64,000 nucleotides of DNA from an uncultured Sphingomonadaceae bacterium (lineage in GTDB: Bacteria > Pseudomonadota > Alphaproteobacteria > Sphingomonadales > Sphingomonadaceae), in the NCBI GenBank assembly GCA_947504025.1, contig CANNFX010000001.1:719501-783500 (forward strand), written 5' to 3'. This document shows positions 53,215 to 63,900 of this stretch, piece by piece (positions within the stretch are counted from its first letter, which is position 1; every line of letters starts with the position of its first letter). The notes under the pieces were generated by a model. That model had not been told where the DNA came from and ran no database searches. It was given only the letters and a program-made list of their open reading frames with translations. A program made the translations under genes and the position numbers.

Positions 53215-53632
53215 GGCTTGTCAGCCCGAAGAAACGAGGGCCCGACCAATGCGTGCCGGTTACATGCCGCGCGATCTCGCTCAGCGAGTTCCAGGCCTTG
53301 CCTTGGCAGCGAAATCCCTCCCCCAGAACTTCGACCACCACGGTTTGGCCATTCCACTCTCGGACCAGCCTGGCGCCGGGCGATAGTTTTGGGCGCAGTG
53401 TCGGTGTTTCGCTGCCGCCCTTGCCTTCTGCGGCAAGCCGGATCAACTCTCGGCGCACCAGCTTGGGTAGTCCGCCTAAACGTCGTTCCTGCAATCTATG
53501 TGCAACGAGTAGTTTCATCGTCGAGGCTGGAACACGCGGCATGGGCCGGTCGTCGATCTCGGACCACCGCTTACGAAGCTGCGCCGCTGACTTATCCTCC
53601 AGCGCAGCAATATCTGAATTGAGTTTCGTCAT
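53207..53632 (-). CDS. DUF2924 protein
   Basis: A 141-residue protein from the ATG at 53632 with AGGAG upstream. It has the family pattern: LRKRWSEIDDRPMPRVPASTMKLL, HRLQERRLGGL and the C-terminal beta part LVREWNGQTVVVEVLGEGFRCQGKAWNSLSEIARHVTGTHWSGPRFFGL. DUF2924 genes regularly precede serine recombinases in alphaproteobacterial islands; it may help DNA recognition or regulate the recombinase. Overlap with the recombinase supports joint expression. Confidence 0.85.
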   Translation of the reverse strand: MTKLNSDIAALEDKSAAQLRKRWSEIDDRPMPRVPASTMKLLVAHRLQERRLGGLPKLVRRELIRLAAEGKGGSETPTLRPKLSPGARLVREWNGQTVVVEVLGEGFRCQGKAWNSLSEIARHVTGTHWSGPRFFGLTSRG

Positions 53633-53930
53633 GAGTTTGCTCCTGGATGAGAGGCGGCAAACTGCCGCTCCCACTGAGCAAACTCCAACCGGCCAAGCCG
53701 CTGGAGCATCCGGCATCATCTCAGGCCGGTTCTGGTGTCTGCACCAATGCTCCAAATTGACTGGAAGTCCAGCCTATCCCAGCAATCGCGAAGTTAGATG
53801 GGGGCCTTAGCTGCGAAAAAGCGCCGCTTCGACGCGATCTCTTGGGAATTTGCGCCGCTGGATCAAGTCTCGCCCCTTTATTGATGCAAAGGACCATATC
53901 ACCGAGCGAACATATTAGGAACTAAGTAGT

Positions 53931-53940
53931 CGCACCAAAC
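53931..53940. other. Possible att repeat of the tRNA-Leu 3' end
   Basis: CGCACCAAAC matches the last bases of tRNA-Leu and the next three (44041-44050). Ten bases can match by chance, and the flanks differ, so this is only a candidate island end. Confidence 0.25.
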
Positions 53941-54001
53941 TACGATTGCACCTCAAACCGCTAGATTTGCGGCATGCCATAATTTGTAAGGAAGCGCAGT
54001 T

Positions 54002-54421
54002 TTAGAGGCTTCCGCTAGCCCCCTCAGAAGGCGAGCAGAACTGGTCACTCAAAAGCGCTGCTTTTGCCCGCGCTAAGCCTTGAATTTTGGGGCCGTTGTC
54101 GACGGGAATAACGCGCCCGGAAGCACCTTTGGTAACTGGCGGGCTATAAACCCAAATCGTGCCGCCGCTTGAGCTGGCAGATGCTCGCATGAGCTTCTCT
54201 GCGCGTTTGCAGTCGCGCACGACGCTACGGCCTTCGGAGTAGGCGAGCGCAAGATCATATTGTGCGGCCTTGTCGCCCGTCGAAGCCCGAATATATAGCC
54301 CGCGCAGTTCAGGCGGCAGAGAGTTATCCGCGACGCCTAAGTAGCTGCTAGCGCAGCCGGTAGTCAGCAAAGAAGCGCTGACTAATGCCAAATGACAGAT
54401 AAGGGTCCTACCTCTTCCCAT
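54002..54421 (-). CDS. Sel1-like small lipoprotein
   Basis: A 139-residue protein from the ATG at 54421, one base after the stop of the acyltransferase gene. The lipoprotein signal ends LLTTGC (lipid Cys near residue 22). The mature part has one Sel1-type unit (GDKAAQYDLALAYSEGRSVVRDCKRAEKLM), usually used for protein contacts. It is likely the third gene of the RTX unit; whether it helps secretion or is an inhibitor is unknown. Confidence 0.7.
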   Translation of the reverse strand: MGRGRTLICHLALVSASLLTTGCASSYLGVADNSLPPELRGLYIRASTGDKAAQYDLALAYSEGRSVVRDCKRAEKLMRASASSSGGTIWVYSPPVTKGASGRVIPVDNGPKIQGLARAKAALLSDQFCSPSEGASGSL

Positions 54422-54422
54422 C

Positions 54423-54932
54423 TTACTGCTTTGTCGCCGTTGATGCTTCGACCGCTGCCTTGAGTTTTTCGCCCGCATCAGCATCGACCGTTTGCACGGT
54501 TCGTTTGCCTGTCGCGGGATCGGTTTGATGGAAATTGAATGCTGTTCCGCTGAGCGGGCCAGAAATTAGATCTGCGATCATAATCTCGCGCTGTTTGTTC
54601 TGGGTGGTGGCAAAGGGCGCGATAAGATCCACCAGCCAAATGTCTGGGCCAGAGTCCCACTCTTCGAGCGTTAACCTGTTGGCGGGCTCGATCATACCGC
54701 CGTCGAGTTTCTTTGCTGCAGCCTCGTTGCACTTGGCCCACATTGCGAGCCCAACAGGTTGATCGCCTTCGCGAAACAGATAGAATTGCTGCTTAAGTAG
54801 AGCCGGCATCACTAACCATTCCAGATCGCCGATCTGCATCGCTTTGTGCAGCGGCGATTGGGTCAACAACCATGTCATCTCGCCAAGAAGGTGACTGACA
54901 GTTGGTGGCGGAGCAGATTTACTGGGGGGCAT
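54423..54932 (-). CDS. HlyC-type toxin-activating lysine acyltransferase
   Basis: A 169-residue HlyC/RtxC-family protein that would attach fatty acyl groups to lysines of an RTX toxin. LLGEMTWLLTQSPLHKAM holds the catalytic His29. MPALLKQQFYLFREGDQPVGLAMWAKCNEAAAKKL and EEWDSGPDIWLVDLIAPF (the second catalytic Asp near 101) are typical. It lies 15 bases downstream of the RTX gene. In hlyCABD the acyltransferase precedes the toxin, so the order is inverted here. Confidence 0.85.
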   Translation of the reverse strand: MPPSKSAPPPTVSHLLGEMTWLLTQSPLHKAMQIGDLEWLVMPALLKQQFYLFREGDQPVGLAMWAKCNEAAAKKLDGGMIEPANRLTLEEWDSGPDIWLVDLIAPFATTQNKQREIMIADLISGPLSGTAFNFHQTDPATGKRTVQTVDADAGEKLKAAVEASTATKQ

Positions 54933-54947
54933 TATGTAAACCTAACA

Positions 54948-57900
54948 TCATGCTGCAAAATAATCGAGTGAGCGAGCATGCTCATCCGGCCTTCGCTCAA
55001 GTAGATCAGCTGCTGGCGTAGCGCCGAATGTATTCATGTCCTGAGAAATTAGCGCCAGCCTTCTAGCTAGGCCTGCTGAGGTCGTAGCATTTGCAATGAC
55101 ATCACTGAAATCCGGATTGTCAGTAACGTTGAGCTTCACTGTCTCATAAATCTGAGTCTGCGAAATCTCGTTAGCCTCTTCATCACTTGGCGCAAATGTC
55201 TCGAACGGGTTGCCAGCCATCATCGCTTCCAAGTCGGCATCTGCACTCGTTGGATTCGTGGATGAAACAGACCCTAAAGAGGCCATGAATTCTTGCTCTT
55301 CTATGGCTAGACTATACCAAGGCGCCCCTTCAAAGCCGAACTTACGTAAATACGCATTCGACGAGGCAGAACCCGAAGCGTCAACACCTAACGTGCTGCG
55401 CGGCGACGAGCTTCCAGGCTTGAAGGCAAGTGCAACATCTCCGACCGTACCCGCAGTCCCATTGCTTCGCTCGAATATTGTGGTCGCAAGCAATATGTTC
55501 GTGCCAATCTTCACAGCATCATCGTTAAACTGCGCGCTCAGTCCAATCGACACGATTCCGTGCTGATCTAGCGTGCGCAGCTCACCTGTATCAGTGCGTC
55601 CATTGCCATTGGCATCAACCCAGACTTTGAGCTCGTTAAATCGCGCATCGTCCGCGCTCAGCCTGCCGTCGCCATTGCTGTCCAGCGATGCGAGCGCCTG
55701 GATGTTGCTCGTCGCGTCGGGGTTTTCCGCGCCAAATGCGAGCTCGGAGCCATCATCGATCAGACCGTTGCCATTACGGTCGATGACCAAGAAACCGTCG
55801 CCCCTGCCAGTCCAACCCACATCGTCGCGCGAGCCGTCACCATCCATATCAAACCATGCGTCGGCCTTTTTGCGCTTGCGCATTTCAATTCCGTCACCGT
55901 CCAGATCGAGGATAATCGGCGTGAGATATCCGCGCGTCCGGTTGGAGAAATGCATAACGGTCACGCCCGTGATAGCGCCGGCTCGCGGATCGAACATCGA
56001 GTCCATATTACGCGGACCGATTACAAGCTGGCCATTGACTGCGTAGGCGCCGTACTTCTTGGATTTACGGTCAAAATTCTGGACCGCTACTGGTAAGACA
56101 AGTGGCTCGCCTCCGCCTGAACCGCCAGAACCTGTATCACCGCCATCATCTGGCGCGGGAATATCGCTTTCGTCGAGATAAGAGAGCGGATCGAATACGA
56201 GGAAGGTGTCGGCAAGTTCTCCAAGGCTGCCATCTGCATTGCCGTAACTACCCGTCGCATAGACTACATTTTCAGAGGATCCGGGACTGTCTCCGGTTTT
56301 CGTGCCGCTGAGCGAAACGCTGACAATACCAAGCTCAGGCAGCGTGAATATCTCGCCTGCATCGCTGACGCCATCCTGATTGGTGTCACGCCATACGCCA
56401 AAGTCAGCAAACTGCGTGTCGCCTGCGCTAAGTATTCCATCAAGATTGGTGTCAAAAAATGCGAGGCCTTCAAGATCCGAGAAAGCACCATCGACAAAGC
56501 GCTGGAAACTTATCTCGCTGCCATCGTCGACGATACCATTGTCATTCAGATCAATAAACAGAAGACCGTCATCTGCTCCGACCCAGCCCGTTCGGTCGCG
56601 GTTGCCGTCGCCGTCCATGTCGAATTTTGCGGTGCTTGCCGAGAAGCTGACAAGCTCAACCCCGTCCCCGTCAAGATCCAGAACCACCGGCGGCAGGTAG
56701 GAGTTTGGAATTTTCCATCCAGGAATGCCTGATCCAGTGAATACCGGATTGACCAGGAAGCCGTCATCCGCGCCTACGTTGAGCGTCAGCGTGGCCGATA
56801 CAGCACTTCCCGTGAGATCCGGATCGTCAGCTGATACTGTCAGCGCCCAACTTTCATTGGCGGCAATCGCCCCGTCCAAATGCAGGCTACCATCCGCATC
56901 AATCGACCAAGGGTGCGTAGCCGTAGTGGTGCCATTGCGCTTTACAGATGTGATCGACCAAGTGACGTAGCTGTTTTCTACATCCACAAGCATCGTATCG
57001 CTGAGATTGATGGCTATACCATCGGCGTCCGGCATAGGTACAAATGGTCCCAGAGCCCGGCTATAGTGGTTCACGTCGATAGCAGCATCAATGACTGAAT
57101 GCGCTTCATTCACATCGCCAACCGAAATACTCAAGCCGGCATAAGAGGCCCGAGAATTAAATCCGCTGTTTAGATCCGTAACCCGGACATCATAGGCAAA
57201 GTCATCGCCTGCCTCGTAATCAAGCGTCCCCTCGTTCAAGATAACTTTGCCGGTATCGCGTTCGATCCGGAATCTGTCATCATCCGAGAAAGTGACGAAT
57301 GATCCGCCTGCCATTGTCATGAGCGAATTGCGGAACATGTAATCCATGCTCGAGGGGCCATCGGGATCCGTGCTGGTCAGAGTGCCTGCAATTGCTCCAA
57401 TCACGCTATTCTCATCGATGGTGAATTCGTATCCTTGCGTTGGCAGAACGGGGGCCATGTTGACATTTGCAAGGGTGAGATTGACGTTGACTGGGATCAC
57501 TGTCTGATTGTTTTCAGCATCCGTGACAACAACCGAGAAACTATCCTCACCGATAGCGTCTGCGTAAGGTCGGTACACGACTGAACCCGTCGCTGAATCG
57601 ATTGAAATGAGCTCGCCTTTGGACGGCCCACCGTCGGGGTTCAAACTCCATCCCGTAATGTCGTCGTCAAAATCAGTGACGCCTAGAGATGCATCGATCG
57701 TAACTGCTTCGCCCAGCTGCGGATTGGTCAGTCCGAATGGATCACTATTGTAGGCAGCAAGTTCGTCGTTTGGAATGGTGCCAAAGGACGGCGCACCAAA
57801 TTGCGTAGACCAGCCATGATTGAGTTCATCGTGAAATGTGAAATAACGGCCCCGTGCAGTTACTTCGTTAGAGTTCGCTGCCCAGCGATAGGTGTTAACC

Positions 57901-60900
57901 TGAACTCCATCGATTCTATTGCCGGTCTCGGCATTGTAAACGCCGCCATATTGAGCCGTAGCATCGACTGGTGTTCCTTCCGGAAGCACGTATCCAACCA
58001 CCATGTACCATTCATCTTCGACAAGATGATCCATCTGGTTCTGGACTGTGGAGTTTAAGAAATAGCCGCCATCTGCTGCATTGCCAGTCGCAAGATTCTC
58101 TTTCCCATCACCTGTATCCCCCCATGCTTGAACACCAGCATAGGTTGAGTGCATGTCCAGATCCGTCTTTCGGAAATACTGGACGTACCGGTATATTTTC
58201 GTTGTATCGACCGTCAGTTCATTGGTTACATTCCCGCCGCCAGCCGCGATGTCGTCAAACTGACCAGCCTCGACAACTGTCAGTGCCGAACCGTCTGGTC
58301 CCTCGACACGTGACCAACGCGCTTCGCCGTCAAGCGCATACTGTCCCTGATTGCGGAAACCTTCGACCTCCGCGCCATTGATAAACAAGCTATCAGTGAA
58401 GAGATTTAGCTCGTCGTTTCCACGCGTAATGTACGGCGAGGACGATCCATCGAGAATTTCGCGAACCTCGGGCCGGTAGAAATTGGTAGTGTGCCCGGGA
58501 TTTCCGGTGCCTTGCCACCCAAACATTCGGGAGAAAACAGTATCGTCGGAACGTCCCTCGCTCCAACGGAAGTTCTGAACCTCAGCAACTCTTTCGCCCG
58601 TAACAGTATCGAATATGCCGCCAAACTCGCCCGTCGAAACCGCATCTGCACCTTCTTCAAAGACATAGCCGACTACTTTGTACCAGCGGTCTCCAGAAAA
58701 AAGGCTTTCCTGCTCGGCCGCGTTCGCTCCATAAAAGTAGGGGTTAGTACTTTCATTTCCGGTCGCTGCAGGATCGCTGTTGGCCAACTCAACATAGCCA
58801 TCGCTTGATGCGTTTACGTTGCTGAGGCCGAACAACACACGCTGCCCCGGCCCATCATCGCGCCTGAAATAATAGGTGAACTCGTAAGCCTTCGTCCCAT
58901 CAATATCGAAGACGTTCGTGCTAGCCCCGCCCGCATGGTCATCGGAGGTGTCACTTTGCGTGGCCTGCACAGAGACAACTTCGATTCCATATGGTCCAGG
59001 CGTAGCTCCATCCCAAACCGATTCTTCGGCGAAATAGGCTGACCATCCTGCTATTTGGGCCGGCCCATTCGGAAGGCTATCCACATCACCAGGCCAGCCG
59101 TTCTCATCGACCAGATTTGTTTCAGACTTACCGGTTGGCGGAAGATCCGGCCATTGATCAAGGTTGAACGCATTCGCTGAAAGCGTCAAGATTTCAACAG
59201 TTTGTACTTCTATCGGTGCGCGCGGCGCTGGGGTGTCATTGGGTGCCCAGATACGATCAATTTGAGCAGCTAGGTCCTCGGGCATCACGGGCGGGGCAGA
59301 CGTTAACGCACTATCTAACTGCACGTTTAGCCGGTCGCCGGCTTGCATCAAATAGGATAGATCAGTGACTTCGCGTACTTGAGGCTTGTAGAAATTAGCT
59401 GCGTGTGCCGGATTTGTAGTGCCATCCCAGCCGAACATACGAGAAAAGACGATGTCGTCAGCGCGGCCTTCACTCCACCGGAAATTCTGCAACTCTGCGA
59501 CTTTCTCGCCAGTGATTGTATCATAAATTCCGCCATATTCACCGGCGGTTACAGTGTCCGTGCCTTCTCCAAAGACGTAGCCGACAGCCTTGTACCACCC
59601 GTCACCTGAGAAGAGGTTCTCCTGCGTGACCCCATTCGCCGCATAGAAATATGGATTTGTGCTCTCGTTGCCAGCACCAGCGGGATCACTATCTGCAAGC
59701 TCTACGTAAGCAGCTGACGTAGAGCTGACGTTTTTGAGACCGAGCAAGACGCCCTGTCCGGGCCCATCATCGCGGCGAAAATAGTAGGTGAATTCGTACG
59801 TTTTTGTACCATCAATCGCGAAGGCGTTCGTATAGGCTCCGCCCGCGCCACTGCTTGCCGGATCGCTTTGCGTCGACCGCAAAGAAACTATCTCACTACC
59901 GTATGGTCCAGGCGTCGTTCCATCCCAGGTCGCCTCGGCAACGAAAGATGTCCCCCACCCTGACACCTGAGCAGAACCGGTCGTCACGTTGCCGACATCT
60001 CCCGGCCAACCATCGTCATCAATTAGATCCGTCGCAGTCATATCAGTTATGAACTGGAGCACTTCGGGATCATTCAGAAACAGCGTGCCCGACGCCGTGC
60101 GAACCGTTTCAATCAGAGTGTTACCCGCTGCGGCAAAGAAATTTGTGACAGTCAATGAGGAAGGCTTGCCGATTTCCTCAACCTTGAGGTCATCACCGTG
60201 CCGGGTCAGCCACAGGCTAGCTGGCGAAATCGCATTGTCGAAAACAGGCGATCCATCGTCATTCGCGCCGAAGCCCATAACGATATGATTGACACCGCTA
60301 GTATCTGTGAGTGTGTCATGGCCGTCATTCGAGGCGAAATAATAGACATCGTCGCCAGCACCGCCATCCAGATTATCATCGCCAAGACCACCTATCAGAG
60401 TGTCATTGCCGTCTTCTCCGAACAGATCATCATTGCCGACACCGCCATCGATGATATCGTCACCGGTGCCTCCGAACAGGCCGTACACAGTAGCCCCTTC
60501 CGTTCCGCTATCATCGCCTGCACCGCCGAAAAGATAGTCATTGCCCGAGCCCCCATAAAGGCTGTCGGTACCTTCTCCGCCATCCAGCGCGTCGTCATGG
60601 GTTCCGCCATCTAGGGAATCAGCATCTTCTCCGCCGCTTAAATTGTCTTCGCCCTCTCCCCCGTAAAGATTGTCTTCGCCCTTGCCACCGACCAGCACAT
60701 CATCCCCAGCGAAGCCATAAAGGGTATCATTGCCACCTAGGCCGAATACACGGTTCGCATTGTCGTCGCCACGAAAGACATCCCGGTTATTATCAGAACC
60801 GACATAGTTCTCGAAGCCCGATAGAATATCGCCTTCGGCGTCACCGCCAATTTGGGCCTCACCGGATATTTGTTTACGGAAATCGACCCTGACAGTACCG

Positions 60901-63900
60901 GTTGAAGAGCTCTGATACCGCACCGTATCACCCCAAAGCGGATTGTCACCGCCGTTGGAACTGTGCGAACCACCATCCAGAATATCGGCACCTTGGCCGC
61001 CTTCGATCGTATCGTCGCCACCCTGACCATGCAGCGTGTCACCACCGCCGCCGCCAAAAATGACATCGTCGCCTCCATTCCCATTGAGCGTATTGGCAGT
61101 GCCATCGCCCACAATCAGATTATCTTGACCGTTGCCGTCAGCACCAAGCTTCAACTGACTGAGATTGGCGGACAGCCCGTCATGGAACAGCAGAGTCTCA
61201 ACCTTTCCGCCGACGGTGTAATGTCCCTCGATCGTAATCTGGCTAGCAGAATCGTCACCGTAGCGAATGATCAGATCACTGTTGTCTTTGATGAATGAAA
61301 GATCGGCAAAGGTGATGCCCTCGCCAAGCAGGAGAGTGTCCTCGCCGGCGTCGACGCTGCTATCAATATCGATGCGAGCTACTTGGTCACCCAAACCGGT
61401 TGGTTCAAATCCATGAAGCCAACCAGAAGCCGGCCACGTGCTCGGAGATGTAAAGTCTTTTGGCTTGTTGTCTGGATCTGTTAGCTCAAAGTATACTGTT
61501 GTATTTGTTTGATCTTCAACAACTTGAATCAGATATTCATAAGCCGAGGATGGGGCGAACGGATCACCTACATTATTCACAGTAGAAGTGTAACCATCCT
61601 GAATTACGCCATTCTGGTCGAACACTTCTGTAAGGCCGGCCCCGCCTTCGCGAATGGTGATAGCGCCGTCATTGCTAGAAGCTGAAACAGCATTCCAGAC
61701 ATATGTGTCATCGCCCTCGCCGCCTTCAAGCGTATCATCGCCTTTCCCGCCTTCGAGAATATTGTCATATTCATCGCCGATGAGCCGGTCAGCGCCAGCG
61801 CCGCCGCGCAGGTTTTCTATGCTGTAGAAATTGTCGTTGGTTGCTACGCCAGTGTTAATCTGAGGCTCGCCCAATGAAACAATCACGGCTGCCGTCTGGT
61901 CTTCGTAAGACGCCCAGTCTGAGCCAGCGCCACCGATTAACACGTCGCCCTGCGCGCCTGATGCGTAGCTATTCGACCCGCCGATCAGAACATCATTACC
62001 GCTTCCGCCGAAGAGAACATCATCACCAGCGCCGCCGCGGATCGTATCAATCCCACCGTTGCCAGAGAGAATATCGTCTCCGCCGTTGCCCCGAATATCG
62101 TCTTCGCCTGTACCACCAGTTGCCCAGTCAGCACCGCTTCCGCCGACGAGTGTATCTGCGCCGTCAGTTCCCGCGATCAAATCCGTCTGCGTGAGATCAA
62201 GTTCGCCTGTCGCGTAGAATGCAAGCCGCTCAATGTTACCCGCTGCAACCGACCAGTCTTTGAGAGTAATGCTATCGCCGCCTTGGGGGACGATGCCGGA
62301 CTCTCCGCCGTCGCCCGAGATATGCATCGTCAGATCATTGCCGGTCTGGCGAAGCACAACATCCTGAATATTGATGCCGGCTGAAAACTCGATCAAATCA
62401 CCAAGTGAAGCCCCGGAGGTGTAGGAGCCCGCCGCATTGTCCCAGCGCCAGCTTTGTGTGCCGTCGCTGTCCGCAACCTCTGGCCCTGAAGTAGGCTCAA
62501 CATAGCGCCGCAAGATCTCATCTGCGCTACTGAAGTCCCAGCGGCCTACCCATTGGAACTGAGGATCTTCAACTGTGCCGACATTGGCGCGGACGACCGC
62601 ACCATTTGTATCGACAATCTCGCCATTTGCTTGCAGCGTATAACCATTGGCAAAACTACCATTACTCGTGCTGGTGCGCTCCCAAACGGTCTCCCACGTC
62701 CCAGCAAATTCATCGAATATTGTGTCAGCACCGTCACCGCGGGAATAACGGAATACATCGTCTCCTCCGCCGCCAACCAGATGATCGTTCCCCAGACCGC
62801 CAGCGATGATGTCATTGCCGTCACCGCCGTAGATATCGTCATCGCCGCCATCACCAGTAATGACGTCCTTCCCGGCCCCGCCGGTCAGCGCATCGCGGTC
62901 CGAACCGCCAACGATCAAGTCGTTGCCGCTGTCACCTGCGACATAATCCATGCCCGAGCCGCCCGAACCAATGTCGTCGCCCGCAAGCAGGAACAATCGG
63001 TCGTTTCCGCCGCCGCCATAAAGGAAATCATTACCAAGAGTTCCGACCAGCGTATCATTGCCGTTGGTGCCGACAACGAAACTCGTGATGTCGCTAATGC
63101 GTATCTCATTGCCGTCAGTAAATTTGAGCCACTCGATACGCTGGAAAGGATTGGAGAACCAGTTCGTCAGCGTCATCTGGTCGCCGGAAACTACAGCGTC
63201 ACCGTTGGCATCGACCGTCATAATCTGGACGATCAGATCGTTGCCCTGTGCACCACTGGTGCCCGAGCGCAGCAACCGGACATCACCAATTTCGATGCCT
63301 TGTCCGAGCACCAAACTGTCTTCGCCGCCGCCTAAGCCCTTTGTCGAAACGCCAGGTGTGAACTGGCCCGTCCAATCCGCTTTGATGCTGCCGTCCGCCA
63401 TGCCAGCGAAGCGCGCTTGGATATAGCTTGTGGCACCTAGGCCCGCCGCGATAGCATATTGGTCGGTAGCTGCTGACAGCAGCCATGCTCCAGAGATTGC
63501 TGCAATAGAAGCCGCGTGTTCAGGTGCTTCGAACAAAGCGCCCGGGTCAATGTCATCGACAACGTCCGCGCCGTCACCGAGCCGTAATAGATAACTATCG
63601 TCACCAGCCCCGCCGTGAAGCTGATCGCCCTCGCCGCCACCGCCGGACAAAACATCTCCGCCGCCAGAGCCCGAAAGCGTATCTACTCCCTCGCCGCCTT
63701 CAAGCCAGTCAGACCCTTCGCGGCCTTGAAGAGTGTCATCCCCATCACCGCCATTGAGATAGTTTCCGTCACCGCCCAACGAGCCCGCCGCCGCGCTGCC
63801 AGCGTCAAGAAGGTCATTGCCTTCGCCGCCCAGCAACCAGTCATCCAACCGTCCGCCATAAATGGTGTCATTGCCTTCACCGCCGAAGACATTGTTCCCC

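Larger units (their letters stand above)
44048..53940. mobile_element. Second island, downstream of tRNA-Leu
   Basis: Between the tRNA-Leu 3' end and about 53.94 kb lie a PIN-like gene pair, a Hachiman pair and a large serine recombinase with DUF2924. The ten bases CGCACCAAAC at the tRNA 3' end (44041-44050) recur at 53931-53940, beyond the recombinase, and may be the att repeat. A serine recombinase at a tRNA end is unusual, so the boundaries are tentative. Confidence 0.5.

Noticed and set aside
62553..63335. Long open frame on the plus strand opposite the RTX gene
   Set aside because: The RTX repeats give a regular codon pattern that opens frames on the opposite strand; the amino acids are low-complexity and no start context exists.
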